Shown here piece after piece: positions 9,418 through 22,432 of a DNA stretch of 64,000 bases. The translations under genes were made by a program, and so were the position numbers. This DNA is from Diphasiastrum complanatum. Taxonomy: Eukaryota > Streptophyta > Lycopodiopsida > Lycopodiales > Lycopodiaceae. Positions within the stretch are counted from its first letter, which is position 1. Each line of letters starts with the position of its first letter. Where the stretch lies: the NCBI GenBank assembly GCA_029204225.1, contig CM055093.1, forward strand, positions 34,234,525 through 34,298,524, read 5' to 3'. The notes under the pieces are model-generated. The model ran no database searches. It had not been told where the DNA came from and saw only the letters and a program-made list of their open reading frames with translations.

Positions 9418-10719
9418 TCACACTTTGCCAAGATCTCCTCTCATTCTTTCAAAAGCAACACTAGCTTCCAACTTAAACAATTTCCCATGTTTAAATCCAT
9501 TTGCAATGCCAATATCATTCTTCAAGATGAAGCAAACACCATGCTTAAAGTGGACATCCAAACCACTTTCTAAGAGTAAACCAACACTAAGCATATTCTT
9601 GGTGATTGATGGTACATAAAGGACATTTTCTAGATCCATGCATTTTGAGGATTCTAGATACAAAGAGATGGTGCCAAGACCATCTATCCTACACTCTTCA
9701 TCATTTGTAGTAAAGACAAACTTTTTATCAGCATTGAAAGAGTGTAAGGTTGAGAAAAAGTCCTTTTCACAAGACATGTGAGAGCTAGCCCCACTGTCGA
9801 TCCACCAATTGTCTCTTGAATTGCTATTGCTTGTTGGTGAGGATGTAGATGCCATCAAGAATACATCTACTTCATCCTCCTCCTCCTCCTTTGCAAGGTT
9901 TCCTTGTTTGTCCTCCTCCACTTGTGCTCTTAGCCTCTTGTAGCATTCAGATGCATAATGCACCTTCCTTCCACAAAAGAAGCATTTCTGCTTTGACTTG
10001 TCCTTTGAGCTTGATGCATCATCCTCTTCTTTGGTCTCCTTTGGATGCTTCTTCTTTCCATTGGTCTTCTTTTTGCCCTTGAATGAGAAATTGGCTTTCT
10101 CATCACCATCCTGCAATGACAAGGAACTCATCCTAGATTTTGCATGGAGCATCCTACACTCTTCAGCCACTAATACACTGTGAAGTTTTTCTATAGTTGG
10201 CAAAGCGTCTTGGATGGCAAAACTTTGGACCAAATTTGCAAAGTCATCTCCTAGACCATTAAGAACAATTCGTACAAGCTCTTTATCATGAATCGTCTCT
10301 CCAATGGAAGCCAACTCCCTATTTAGAGACTTGATTCTGAGTACATAATATTGTGCACTCTCCTCACTTCTCTTCATGCTTTGCAAAATCTGATTTCTAA
10401 GCATGAGTACTCTTGAAGTGTTACTAGATTCATAGATTGATTTTAAAGACTCCCAAGCCTCTTTAGCACTAGTACATGTTGATACTTCTATCAACAAATC
10501 GTTGCTCACATTCATCTTTACACAATGAAGTGCAAGCCTAGATCTGTTCTTGTATCTAGCTAACTCCTGTGCACCTAGAGGTTCATCTTCATCTTCAATC
10601 AAGAACTCATGAAGGTCTTGGAGCACCAAGAGTGACTCCATCCTAACCTTCCAAATAGCATAATTTGTAGAATTCAATCTCTCACTAGCTTCTAGAAGGT
10701 TTGCTCCAGCAGATCCCAT
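9418..10719 (-). CDS. Element A Gag-protease polyprotein
   Basis: An uninterrupted frame of about 433 residues. I chose the Met at 10719 (MGSAGANLLEASERLN) because element B Gag starts at the matching place; eight more codons are open upstream. Residues 1-190 are the copia Gag (UBN2-type) domain with TNYAIWKVRMES and AKEAWESL. A Lys-rich stretch leads to a zinc knuckle CFFCGRKVHYASEC (C-x2-C-x4-H-x4-C complete). An acidic run of Glu follows, then aspartic protease with WWIDSGASSHM, catalytic Asp present, and a NVLYVPSITKNMLSVG block. The frame stops just after the region where the GAG-pre-integrase domain should begin. Gag packages RNA in cytoplasmic particles and PR matures it. It looks translatable; an RT would have to come from another element. 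Confidence 0.75.
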   Translation of the reverse strand: MGSAGANLLEASERLNSTNYAIWKVRMESLLVLQDLHEFLIEDEDEPLGAQELARYKNRSRLALHCVKMNVSNDLLIEVSTCTSAKEAWESLKSIYESSNTSRVLMLRNQILQSMKRSEESAQYYVLRIKSLNRELASIGETIHDKELVRIVLNGLGDDFANLVQSFAIQDALPTIEKLHSVLVAEECRMLHAKSRMSSLSLQDGDEKANFSFKGKKKTNGKKKHPKETKEEDDASSSKDKSKQKCFFCGRKVHYASECYKRLRAQVEEDKQGNLAKEEEEDEVDVFLMASTSSPTSNSNSRDNWWIDSGASSHMSCEKDFFSTLHSFNADKKFVFTTNDEECRIDGLGTISLYLESSKCMDLENVLYVPSITKNMLSVGLLLESGLDVHFKHGVCFILKNDIGIANGFKHGKLFKLEASVAFERMRGDLGKV

Positions 10720-10748
10720 CTTACAAGTGACTTCTACAAACAAGAAAT

Positions 10749-11086
10749 AGATTTGATTGACTTGAAACTCACAAAGGTCTCACACTTGCAATGTTTCACT
10801 CAAATTTGATTTCTAATCCAACAAATGGACTTATAATCATAGTTCTATCACTCTCTCACAAAGCTGGAATGAAGATAAGATGAAGTGAAAACTAATTTCA
10901 AACAAATCTTGCCAAGAAATGGATTTGATTGTCTTTAGAAACTCACTAAGGTCTCTCTCTTGTAGTTTTTCACTCAAATTAGATTTCTAATCCAACAAAT
11001 GGACTTATAATCTCAGTTCTAGCACTCCCTCACAAAGTTGGAATGAAGATAAGATGATGTGAAATCTACTTACAATCAAATCTTGC
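10749..11086 (-). repeat. Tandem duplication in the leader of element A
   Basis: Two copies, about 172 bases each, 10749-10920 and 10921-11086, share blocks such as CCAACAAATGGACTTATAAT, CTCACAAAG and GGAATGAAGATAAGATGA. They lie between the PBS and gag, in the untranslated leader where packaging signals normally reside. Confidence 0.8.
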
Positions 11087-11512
11087 CAATTTTGGCTATT
11101 TTTGGACAAAAAAATGACTTAATCTCTTTCTTCCTTCTTGGTGTACTTTCAAGACCTGTTTTTAACCTTAATAGTACATGAACTCAGCCTTGATTAATTA
11201 GATTCCATGAAACAAATTCAACTCTAATCAATGGCAAATGATCTTGGTAGATTATCCTAGGATCTCCACCAAAAATTACACCAACAGCTCACAAATTGAA
11301 TTTTTTTGGATCAAATGAATACCATGCATTAAATGCAGGTTTAGAGGTGCCCACACATGTGGACAGTACGGATTTGGATCCCTACCAAGTTTGGGATCAA
11401 ATCTTTTCACCAAAATCAAGATTCTAGCTTGCCCTCTCAATACCAGTTTTTAGCACCAAAACTTGCTAAAAATGGATTTGCATTAGATCAATAGCTTATG
11501 CTCTTGTACTTG

Positions 11513-11524
11513 GCTCTGATACCA
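11513..11524 (-). other. Primer-binding site of element A (initiator tRNA-Met)
   Basis: GCTCTGATACCA directly abuts the right LTR, whose first bases are TGTGAA at 11525. Confidence 0.9.
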
Positions 11525-12225
11525 TGTGAAAGTACTGTACTTTAGGACCATAAATGAATCTACAAAAGATCCACAAGAGTGATTGGATGCTTGCTTAACA
11601 ATCTATCAAAAAACTAGGCACAAGAAAGTTGATCTAGATTGGCAATTTGACAAACAACAAGCATTAACAATCAAAAGCATTGATAAACATTGAAATCCGA
11701 GCCCACACATGTGTACTACAGGCTGTAGTACGGAATTCAACCTGAGAAACAAGTAGAAATTGATTTGGTTTCATTTGGATCACAAAAACTCAATGTACAT
11801 AGTGAACTAGCTTGAGATTGCCAATGAGCTCCAAAAATTTTCTATCTGCTCACTATGGGAGCTTGGAATACATAGCAAATTTGACTTCCTTCTTAAAGTT
11901 AGGTGGATTTCCAGCATGTATTAAGGAAGTTAACTCACCCTTCTTGCCCTTAAATGAAACCCTAGCCTAGATCCTAGAGTTATGCTTGGTAGGTAGCTAG
12001 TTGGTCAAATTTTCACCTTAAACTTAGGTGTAGGTCCTATAAAGTAGGGATGACCACCAAATAGACATGACCAACTCTCTTGACTTGACCTAACCGACAT
12101 TAGGATGGGTTTCCCATGTGGCATCATGGCCTCACATGTGCGGGACCCACTTGTGTACACAATTTACACTATTCTACATGGTTTTTGATCAAGCTAGATT
12201 TGCCAATTTTTGGCAATTCTTCACA
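11525..12225 (-). repeat. Element A right (5') LTR
   Basis: A 701-base LTR with TGTGAA at 11525 and TTCACA ending at 12225. It contains a CACACATGTG palindrome near 11704. The last 340 bases are the intact counterpart of 8037-8378. Confidence 0.85.
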
Positions 12226-14348
<2,123 letters not shown>

Positions 14349-14665
14349 TAGGAAAGTATGAGGGAAAGTGAATAGGGTTTTGTGACTTCCCTCTTTATAG
14401 AATCAGAGGACACTTAGGTGTACTAAGTGCAGATAGCTGCCCACCGTTAGATTGACTGTTCAGAGTGTGCACAGATCTTGGCCCTTGGAAAGACTACCAA
14501 CTTTCTCACCACTTTTTTTCTTAATAAAAAATGGGGTCTTCTATCATAGAAAGGCATTTTTCTTCCGCCCTGACTAGTAAAAAGGTTATTACACGACATT
14601 TGCATTCTACAGAGATTTGCGAAGTAAATAGAGTGATATATTTACGTAACAGAGCCCGAGAGAGA

Positions 14666-15490
<825 letters not shown>

Positions 15491-16164
15491 TGTCTTGGGT
15501 TAAGTCGATAACAGTTTAAAAACCTACCATGTAAGCAATAAGAAAGCTAAGTTAATATCAAAGTATACACGTGGATTGAAGAATACGCCTTTTTTTTATA
15601 ACATCTTTGATTAGTCAAGCTAAAGATACTTTTTGCTAGTAATGATAAAGCTCATACTTGGATAGATGTGGAAGCGTTATCCTGTGAAGATGTCATAGTG
15701 TGTTTGCTACTATCGATTCTTCATGCATTACCACAACAATACTTCATAGATGAGTTCATATCATTAAAACAATATATGAGACATCTGCATACGATCTAAT
15801 CAATATGAACTATTTCCAATACTATCTATTATGGCATGATAAAAAACATCTATTCCTTCACTTATTCCATAGATGCATGTGGTAAAGGTGTAGTTCTTGT
15901 GATCAGTTTACGCTTCAATCTTAACCAATGCAAAGCGTAATGTATCGGTAGAGTAGATTGCAAGATACCTTTCATGACAAAGTTACATTCTGCTTTGTGA
16001 GTATTCAGCTACCAGTCTGTTCAATGATAGTTTATGAGAGAAACATATGAGTAGAAAGATAAAGAGATTAGCGATTGAATCGCCTATTTTACATAGCATA
16101 TGTGCAAACTAAAATGTATTTTTAGAGTGCATCGTTGTAGCGCAACTGCAATAATATTTTCCTT
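15491..16164. other. No recognisable gene
   Basis: AT-rich; no protein-like frame on either strand before 16165. Confidence 0.35.
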
Positions 16165-16389
16165 GATATTGAGAAAGTTCTAAAATACATTATTCGATTC
16201 TATAAACTAGACGAACATCAAGTAAATGGAAAGATCATTATTGTAATAAAATTGGATGAATCTGAAATCATCAAAGGTCAAAAGTTGGAACAAGTGAATG
16301 TCACTTTGATGAACAAAATTTCAGATACAAATGATCAAACGTTTAGGGCTCAATCGAAAAATCACATATGGTGGTTGGCAGCATTCCAA
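16165..16389 (+). other. Possible exon remnant of unknown gene
   Basis: About 75 codons are open and protein-like (DIEKVLKYIIRFYKLDEHQ ... KIIIVIKLDESEIIKG ... NHIWWLAAFQ), followed by a plausible donor GTATAG. A matching acceptor TTCTCTACAG ends at 16472, after which VLKEDHKILL continues in frame before a stop. The alternating hydrophobic pattern with a central Asp weakly resembles the core strand of some DDE-type transposases, but I cannot name the family. Confidence 0.3.
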
Positions 16390-16586
16390 GTATAGATTTC
16401 AATTTTCATTTAGAATATCGTTATTAACATTTCATTTTATTGACATGTCATGCATTACTTGCTTCTCTACAGGTCTTGAAAGAGGACCATAAAATACTTT
16501 TATAAATATTTTTAAGAACAAATTATGGCGAGATTATAAAGAGACATTTGGAGGGTGAGAAATTTACACTGGAAGGAAGTAATTGA

Positions 16587-16868
16587 GTGGGAAAGGGACA
16601 AGTGTGGACCAACTTAGACAAACTCATAGGTGTTATCAGGAAAGAAAACCTATCATCAGAAGATATGAGGACTTTGCAAAATCATTGCTTTCTCTTCTTC
16701 CTTACTCCATGCATGCAGAATCTAGCACGAGAAATTATTCGTCAATTATGCAATCCCATGGCTTTGTACATTTTGTCATTGTTAATTAGCATTGCCACCA
16801 CCATTGTCTCCATCTTCATCTTCTCTCTCCATTCTCCAACATCACAATATGCAGAAGTAGCACATTAA
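16587..16868 (+). CDS. Hypothetical short ORF with one membrane-like segment
   Basis: A 93-codon frame opening with GTG (no ATG near it): VWTNLDKLIGVIRKENLSSE ... then a hydrophobic segment (ALYILSLLISIATTIVSIF) of about 20 residues near the C-terminus. It lies 100 bases after the possible exon above and could be a further exon of the same dead gene. No homology recognised. Confidence 0.2.
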   Translation: MGKGQVWTNLDKLIGVIRKENLSSEDMRTLQNHCFLFFLTPCMQNLAREIIRQLCNPMALYILSLLISIATTIVSIFIFSLHSPTSQYAEVAH

Positions 16869-17984
16869 TATCAAAATATGTTCTCCAATCCCATAATGAC
16901 AAATGTCTAAAAAAATATGAGACGTTATGAGGAGGAACATGATCAAAAGCAATGGCAATTGTAAATCTACACTCAATACATAGTTGATAGATGAGAACAC
17001 CTTTCCTCCCCTATAGTTGTTGTATTCAATATCTATGCATCCCATGTGCATGTTGGTGAAAACCTTGTTATTTGTGTTTTAAATGAAATTGAATTTTGAA
17101 TTGATTATTCATTGCTTGACATTTTCTTCTAAGAGCCTTGACATCTTGTGGAAATATTTGATACTTGTCAACAATTATAAATCAATGTACAATACTAGCT
17201 AATGTGGTTGGATCTTGTGAGAAAAGGAAACACATGGTTTTATGTAGACTTAAGAAATTTGTGAAATCATGTTACAAATTCAGCAAGTGATGCACAGGTT
17301 TCTATAACTTTATCCTTGGTCTAGAATGTGCCAAAAGGCCTTTCTTATCATTTTCATATTGAATGATTTTATTAGCAATCAAGCATAAAAGTATTTGGTA
17401 TTGAGAAATAAGTTAGTTGGTAGAGGTCAATTGGTAGCACTCACTTTACTTGTATGTAGATGAGAGCGATTCATACATGAAAAAGGTTGTTCTACAATAT
17501 TAATAAACCTCTCTTTTATGGTGGAGTTACCGCTACAATTTCCTCAATATCTTTTTGCGATTCAATGTTCATAAAGATGTTTTCATCTATATATGTGTAT
17601 ATTGTAGTCCTCGTACAAGTACCAATATTCATATATAGTTAGGAAGACATCAAAAATCTCTCTGTCAAAAGCTTTGTGTGTTACGTACCTAGGGCCTTTC
17701 ATTGAACCACCTTATGAGATTTAAATGTTGAGTCCTATAGTCCTTGCAATGATAATGTTAAGTGAGGATAAGATGAATATTTTGTTTTATCATACATCAT
17801 GAGAGGAAATTTCAATGTAATGGAACATTTCACAATCTAGCATTCTTGTGATTCGTTAGGCATGAAGTATCATCTTGCACCATATGATGCTATAAATGAG
17901 TTGGCCTTTTCTTGGTATTTAAACTATCTTCATACAACAATTAGGTACAACAAAAGGTCTTAATCACATAAAGAACAAATTACG
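16869..17984. other. No recognisable gene
   Basis: AT-rich spacer without a protein-like frame; element E begins at its right end. Confidence 0.35.
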
Positions 17985-18040
17985 ACGACTGTCGAGTTCT
18001 TTTTCTCTCTTCAGGGTTTTGCGAAAAAGCCGACAGTTCC

Positions 18041-19080
18041 CTGAATATATCTCATCACTCTCTTTAATACTTTCCAATGAGAGATCCTAGGATTAGACAT
18101 TAATTGATTTAACGTGCTAACAATGTATGCTAAATCTGGTCTAGTACACAACATTACATACATCAAAGATCCTATGAGTGAATGATAAGGGTACTTCACT
18201 ATGTTGAGTACTTCATTATCAGAATCAACACAAGTAGGTTTAGTCAATACTATACTTAAATCCATTGGAGTATCAATCGGTTTGCAATCAGACATATGAA
18301 ATGTTTCTAAAATGCCTTTTAGATATGCCTACTGGCTAAGATAAACCTTCTTCTGAAGTCTATTTCTAGTAATGTGAATTCCTAGCAAAAAATGGATAGC
18401 TCCTAAATCAGCCATGTCAAATTCCTTTGACAGATCAATCTTAGTAGTGTGCAGAATAGAAGTGTCGTTAGACAAAATAAATGCGTCATCTACGCAAAGA
18501 GCTATGTGAACTGAATTGGTGCCTATATGCTTCGAATAAACATTATAGTCAGCTGAATTGTTTGCAAATCCCAATTAAATGAATAAGAGTTGATTCTATC
18601 GAACCATGTTCTTGCAGCCTATTTCAGACCATAGATTGCTTTGTGCAGCTTGCACACTTTGTGCTCTTGGACTTTGACTTCGAATCCTTCCGGTTGGAAG
18701 TTATACAGCTCCTCTTCGATGTTGTCATTGAGAAATGTTGTCTTGACATCCATTTGGTGTATTTCGAGGTCTTCTGGGCTGCTAACGTAATCAGAGTCCT
18801 GATTGACTACATCTTGATGACAAGACTGAAAATTTCTCAATAATCCACTCCTTGGACTTGACTAAATCCTTAAGCCACCAACCGTGCTTTCCATTTAGCA
18901 ATGGAACCATCAGAGTTGATCTTTTTCTTGACAATCCACTTGTTGTCGATAACTCTCTTGTGAGTGGGAAAGTCGACCAATGTAAGGTCTGGTTTGTCAA
19001 AAGTGAGATGTACTCGCTTTCCATAGCTTCTTGCCACTTCACAGAATCCTTGGAGTTAATTGCTTCGGCTAGGGTCTCTG
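18041..19080 (-). pseudogene. Element E reverse transcriptase remnant
   Basis: Pieces in several frames. The N-terminal part (KWQEAMESEYISLLTNQT) is at 19042, then HQMDVKTTFLNDNIEEELY and CKLHKAIYGLK at 18750-18620. The catalytic box, normally YVDD, reads CVDDAF near 18490. After it come ADLGAIHFLLGI and, at 18295-18041, SLIGSLMYVMLCTRPDLAYI and the RVMRYIQGT end of the RT domain. At least three frameshifts separate the pieces. RNase H is absent. Confidence 0.7.
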
Positions 19081-19243
19081 GTTCTTCTGATGAAGTCCAG
19101 AATGATTGATTGTGTACCTCTTAGGAACTGTTCGAAAATGTGAGGATCTGCAGACGTTTGGTTGACCAGGATGCGATGATGCTTTTTCTTGAATTTCTCC
19201 AGATTAAGCTGGCTTGGTCTGGTCTGATGACAGGAACTGTCGG

Positions 19244-19792
19244 CTACTCGGCTTCTGTAGCTGTAGTTGAGGGTTCTATAGAAGGAACATCAACGTTGGA
19301 AGAATCCATGCTTTGATGTAGCATGGATCTGGCTGAGTTGAGAAGAGTTCGGTTTTTCCTTTCTGCAATCTCGTTCTGTTGAGGTGAATAGGAAGTGGTG
19401 AACTGTCTTCTAATACCATGTTCAGCCATGTAGTCGGACATCTCGTTAGAGAGGTATTCGCGGCGACAATCAGTTCGGAGTTCTTTCACTTTTGTAGACG
19501 TTTGTGTCTCAGCCATGGCCTTGAATCTCTTGAAACATTCAAAGGCTTTAGATTTGTGCTTAATGAACATGACTGTAGACCATCTAGAATCATGATTTAT
19601 GAAAGTGATAAAATAAATTGCATCTCCTAAGGACGGAGTTGGCATTGGACCACAAGGATCGCTATGTACAAGATCCAATACATGCTTTGTTTTGATGGAA
19701 TGTGATTTAAGAAGCTTGCTTCTAGAGTGCTTCCCATAGATGCAGGATTCACAAAAGAAAGATTTCCTATCTAATGAAGAAGGGAAATACAA
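19244..19792 (-). pseudogene. Element E integrase remnant
   Basis: Starts in the zinc-binding part (FFCESCIYGKHSRSK), continues through HSDPCGPMPT (first catalytic Asp), ELRTDCRREYLSN (second Asp; the usual GGE is changed to RRE) and QQNEIAERKNRTL (Glu). It then jumps after MLHQS to unrelated linker sequence, so the integrase C-terminus is deleted. Confidence 0.75.
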
Positions 19793-19885
19793 TCCAACGC
19801 ATATAAAAAAAGTGATATTGTAGTCACGTGTCCAAATCGACTATGCCACAGAATAGCATTATCGTTTACATTTTCATGAGAGATG

Positions 19886-20279
19886 CTAGTTGGGTGCAAC
19901 TGAATTAGAGAGTACGTAAAGATTGCCAACTCTAGTGCATGTAGTCAGAGTAGTATTCTCATCAAAGATTGTACACTGCTTAGATGAGAAAGTAACAATA
20001 TAGCCCTCATCAGTCATCTTAGAAATTGACAATAGGTTCTTTGACAACTGAGGTACGTGAAGAACATTGGTGACAAATAAAAAGATCGTTGTTGAAAGTG
20101 ACCTTGACCGTCCCTTTGCCTTCCACGTGTATGGTGCTTGAATCTTCAAGATAGATGAATTGATCTCTGCTGTAAGCTACATACTCAGTAAGCCATTCCT
20201 TGCCAGAGGTCATGTGTTGGGTAGCGTCGTTGTCCAGGTACCAGCTATCATGGTCTTCGTTGCCACTATTGTAAGCCAT
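19886..20279 (-). pseudogene. Element E protease remnant
   Basis: DSWYLDNDATQHMTS places the protease active site. The usual D-S/T-G-A reads D-N-D-A, so catalysis is lost. The downstream VLHVPQLSKNLLSISKMTD block is in a different frame. Confidence 0.7.
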
Positions 20280-20333
20280 TAACAGATGTGTATCTTGCTC
20301 TTTGAATTCTGCCGCATTGGAAGAATCTGGCTG

Positions 20334-21114
20334 CTATTGTTGTTGCTTCTTTTCCTCATTGTAGATGCAGATACGACACTCTTTGATGTCGTGATTGGCT
20401 CTCCTGCAATATCTGCAGAAAAGCTTCTTGCGCGATCCACTATTCTCAGCTTGAGTATGAGGCTTCTGTTGTTGTTGTTGTACTTGATTCTGGCCCTTGG
20501 AATAGTCTTTTTTCTTGGTGTACAGGGCCATGGATTTGTCTTTGATGGACATGTCGGCCACTGATATTTCTCCGCATTTCTTCTTGAAGTAGATGACCGA
20601 TCACCTTTTGGAGGGTGAGGTTGGGTTGTGTGGAGATCATAACCACAAAGTGTTCATACGACTTTGGAAGAGCACATCCTACAGTTGATAACTGATCCAA
20701 TAAATATTTGAAGCTGTTGATGTGAGAAGTGATGGTAGTAAAATCAGACATGCTAAGAGTAAAGAACTTTCTTCTAAGATGTAATCTAGTGGTTACATCA
20801 TGAGTCTCATAGAGATTTGATAACAAATCTAACGCATCCTTAGAGGTCTTGCATGTGGTAACATGGGATATTTGGGAGTCCTCTAGATTGAGTGTGATAC
20901 ATGCTAAGGCTTTTTGATCTTTGATCTTCCATGCCTTTGCTTGATCACCATCTTTAGGTTTCAAGTCAAAACCTTCTACTACATCTCAAAATTCTCTATC
21001 TATCAACATCATCCGGAGTTTTAACTTCCAGATGTAGAAGTTAGATCCATTGAACTTGTCAATGACTCTAGCTTCCTTGGATGATGAAGACGAAGAGCTA
21101 TCAATATGAGACAT
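20334..21114 (-). pseudogene. Element E Gag remnant
   Basis: Gag starts at 21114 (MSHIDSSSSSSSKEARVIDK), with NFYIWKLKLRMML as expected. A TGA replaces a Trp codon after IDREF. The frame then continues through KAWKIKDQKALACI to LLQEEMRRN. The zinc knuckle FCRYCRRANHDIKEC (20420 region) keeps C-x2-C-x4-H-x4-C but lies in another frame. Confidence 0.7.
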
Positions 21115-21167
21115 ATTAATAATAATACAAATAGAACAAACTTAATCTCTTGGTTTATTTGAACTAA

Positions 21168-21179
21168 GCTCTGATACCA
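21168..21179 (-). other. Primer-binding site of element E (initiator tRNA-Met)
   Basis: GCTCTGATACCA, the reverse complement of TGGTATCAGAGC. The LTR should begin within a few bases, possibly TGGGGC at 21183. Confidence 0.85.
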
Positions 21180-21182
21180 ATC

Positions 21183-22432
21183 TGGGGCAAGGAGGTATGA
21201 AGAACGTGAGCGGAGAAGAGAGCGAGAATATTTGCAAAATAGCTCTCCCACTATAATGGGCTGCTAGATGCATAAACAATCTAATAGATTGTTAATGCTA
21301 GGTGTAATCACAGCTCAAACGTTCTGTTGCCCAACAAGATCTTATAAACTAATTCATACTCACAAAAACAAAATGAGTACAGTCCACCGAAGAGATTAGA
21401 AATGGTTTGAGTGTGGTATTACTGGAAATGGATTTGATAAGAAGTTTAGTTCTGAATGGATTGACAATGCAACAAAATGATGGTGAGTTCCTCAGGCGTC
21501 AAAGACAGCCATTGTCTGATCAGAAGCTGAGGAGTCATAGACATCCGTGTTCTGATCAGAGTGAGTAAACAAGCATGATTAAATAGAAATGAAGTGCATT
21601 CAAATCACAATATGCATTCATCTACGTTATACATAGATAGAAAAGCGTATGCTGCTATATTACACTGAAGCACAACAAAATAGCAGTTACAACTAGAGTG
21701 GCGGCATAACTGGGAGGCTCAAAATCATTTGTCTCATGGACGGAGCATCACATAGAGTGTGCATGGATGATCCATTTATAGATTTCATCCATGTAATATA
21801 TTAAATACAATAAATGTTTGTCACCTAGTTAGGTAAGTCGTTGTATTTGGAAGTATTTGGCTTTTGTGACAACTATACATAGTATATACGGTCAATGAAT
21901 CAGGGAATGTTGACGCGGACGAGGAAGCTGCAAATTCTCTCACTTTGCATATTACGTGAAATGACTTTCTCTCACTTCGCAAATTTTGAGAAGTGTCTGG
22001 AATGCTCCTCGTTGAAAATAGATGACTATTGAGTTTTTTTTCTCTCTTTGGGATTTTGCGAAAAAGCCGACAGTGCCCTTAAAAAGTCGACATTGTCCTT
22101 AAAAAAATGCAAAGGTGTCTTTAAAACAGTTTAACTTCTTCAAAAAAGTTGAAAGGAAGAAGTTGAAGGCAAGTGTCGCATTTTTCGGGAAAGTGCGAAA
22201 AAGCCGACACTGTCGCATTTTGGGGAAATGCAAAAAAGCTGGCACTGTTGAAAAATAGTTGAAGTTGAACTATGTTGAAGTGTCACATTTCGGAAAAAGC
22301 TGACACTGTGAAAAACATAGTTCATTTCTGCAGATTGTTGTGACAGTTAGTATATTTCTGCAGATTGTTGTGAGACTTAGTGTATTTCTGCAGACTGTTG
22401 CGACACTTAGTGTATTTCTGTAGAGTTGTTCT
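21183..22432 (-). repeat. Probable 5' LTR of element E with internal repeats
   Basis: Lies directly beyond the PBS. The part 22026-22310 is dense in phrases of the form GCGAAAAAGCCGACA and CACTGT, like the array in the LTR of element C. Its right end cannot be fixed without a second LTR. Two TCTGATCAGA-type palindromes lie at about 21515 and 21555. Confidence 0.4.
22325..22432. repeat. 30-base tandem repeat, three full copies and a part
   Basis: Units begin TTTCTGCAGATTGTTGTGA at 22325, 22355 and 22385, with a fourth partial at 22415. They differ from each other at only a few positions. Confidence 0.9.

Larger units (their letters stand above)
8037..12225 (-). mobile_element. Element A: non-autonomous Ty1/copia element with Gag-PR and no RT
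   Basis: Minus-strand copia element bounded by a truncated left (3') LTR and a full right (5') LTR with TGTGAA/TTCACA ends. Between them, reading on the minus strand, come PBS, a leader with an internal duplication, an open Gag-PR frame, a second open frame with scrambled integrase-like sequence, and a polypyrimidine (minus-strand PPT) block next to the left LTR. No RT or RNase H sequence is present. The shared LTR parts differ at about 7 of 340 positions plus one 1-base indel, so insertion was fairly recent although pol is gone. Such Gag-only elements are known as TR-GAG-type non-autonomous elements. Confidence 0.75.
17985..22432 (-). mobile_element. Element E: decayed Ty1/copia retrotransposon
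   Basis: Minus-strand copia with PBS at 21168-21179. Remnants in order are gag, zinc knuckle, protease, integrase and RT, all carrying frameshifts and deletions. RNase H is missing: the RT end is joined at about 18040 to a 55-base piece (17985-18040) that matches 22026-22075 in the presumed 5' LTR (GGGTTTTGCGAAAAAGCCGA versus GGATTTTGCGAAAAAGCCGA). The right boundary is uncertain because no second complete LTR exists. Confidence 0.6.

Noticed and set aside
9849-10183. Plus-strand frames opposite the element A Gag (Pro/Leu-rich)
   Set aside because: Antisense shadows of a clear Gag-PR frame.
22325-22432. CRISPR-like array of 30-base repeats
   Set aside because: There are no spacers; the units are directly adjacent tandem repeats inside a plant LTR-like region.
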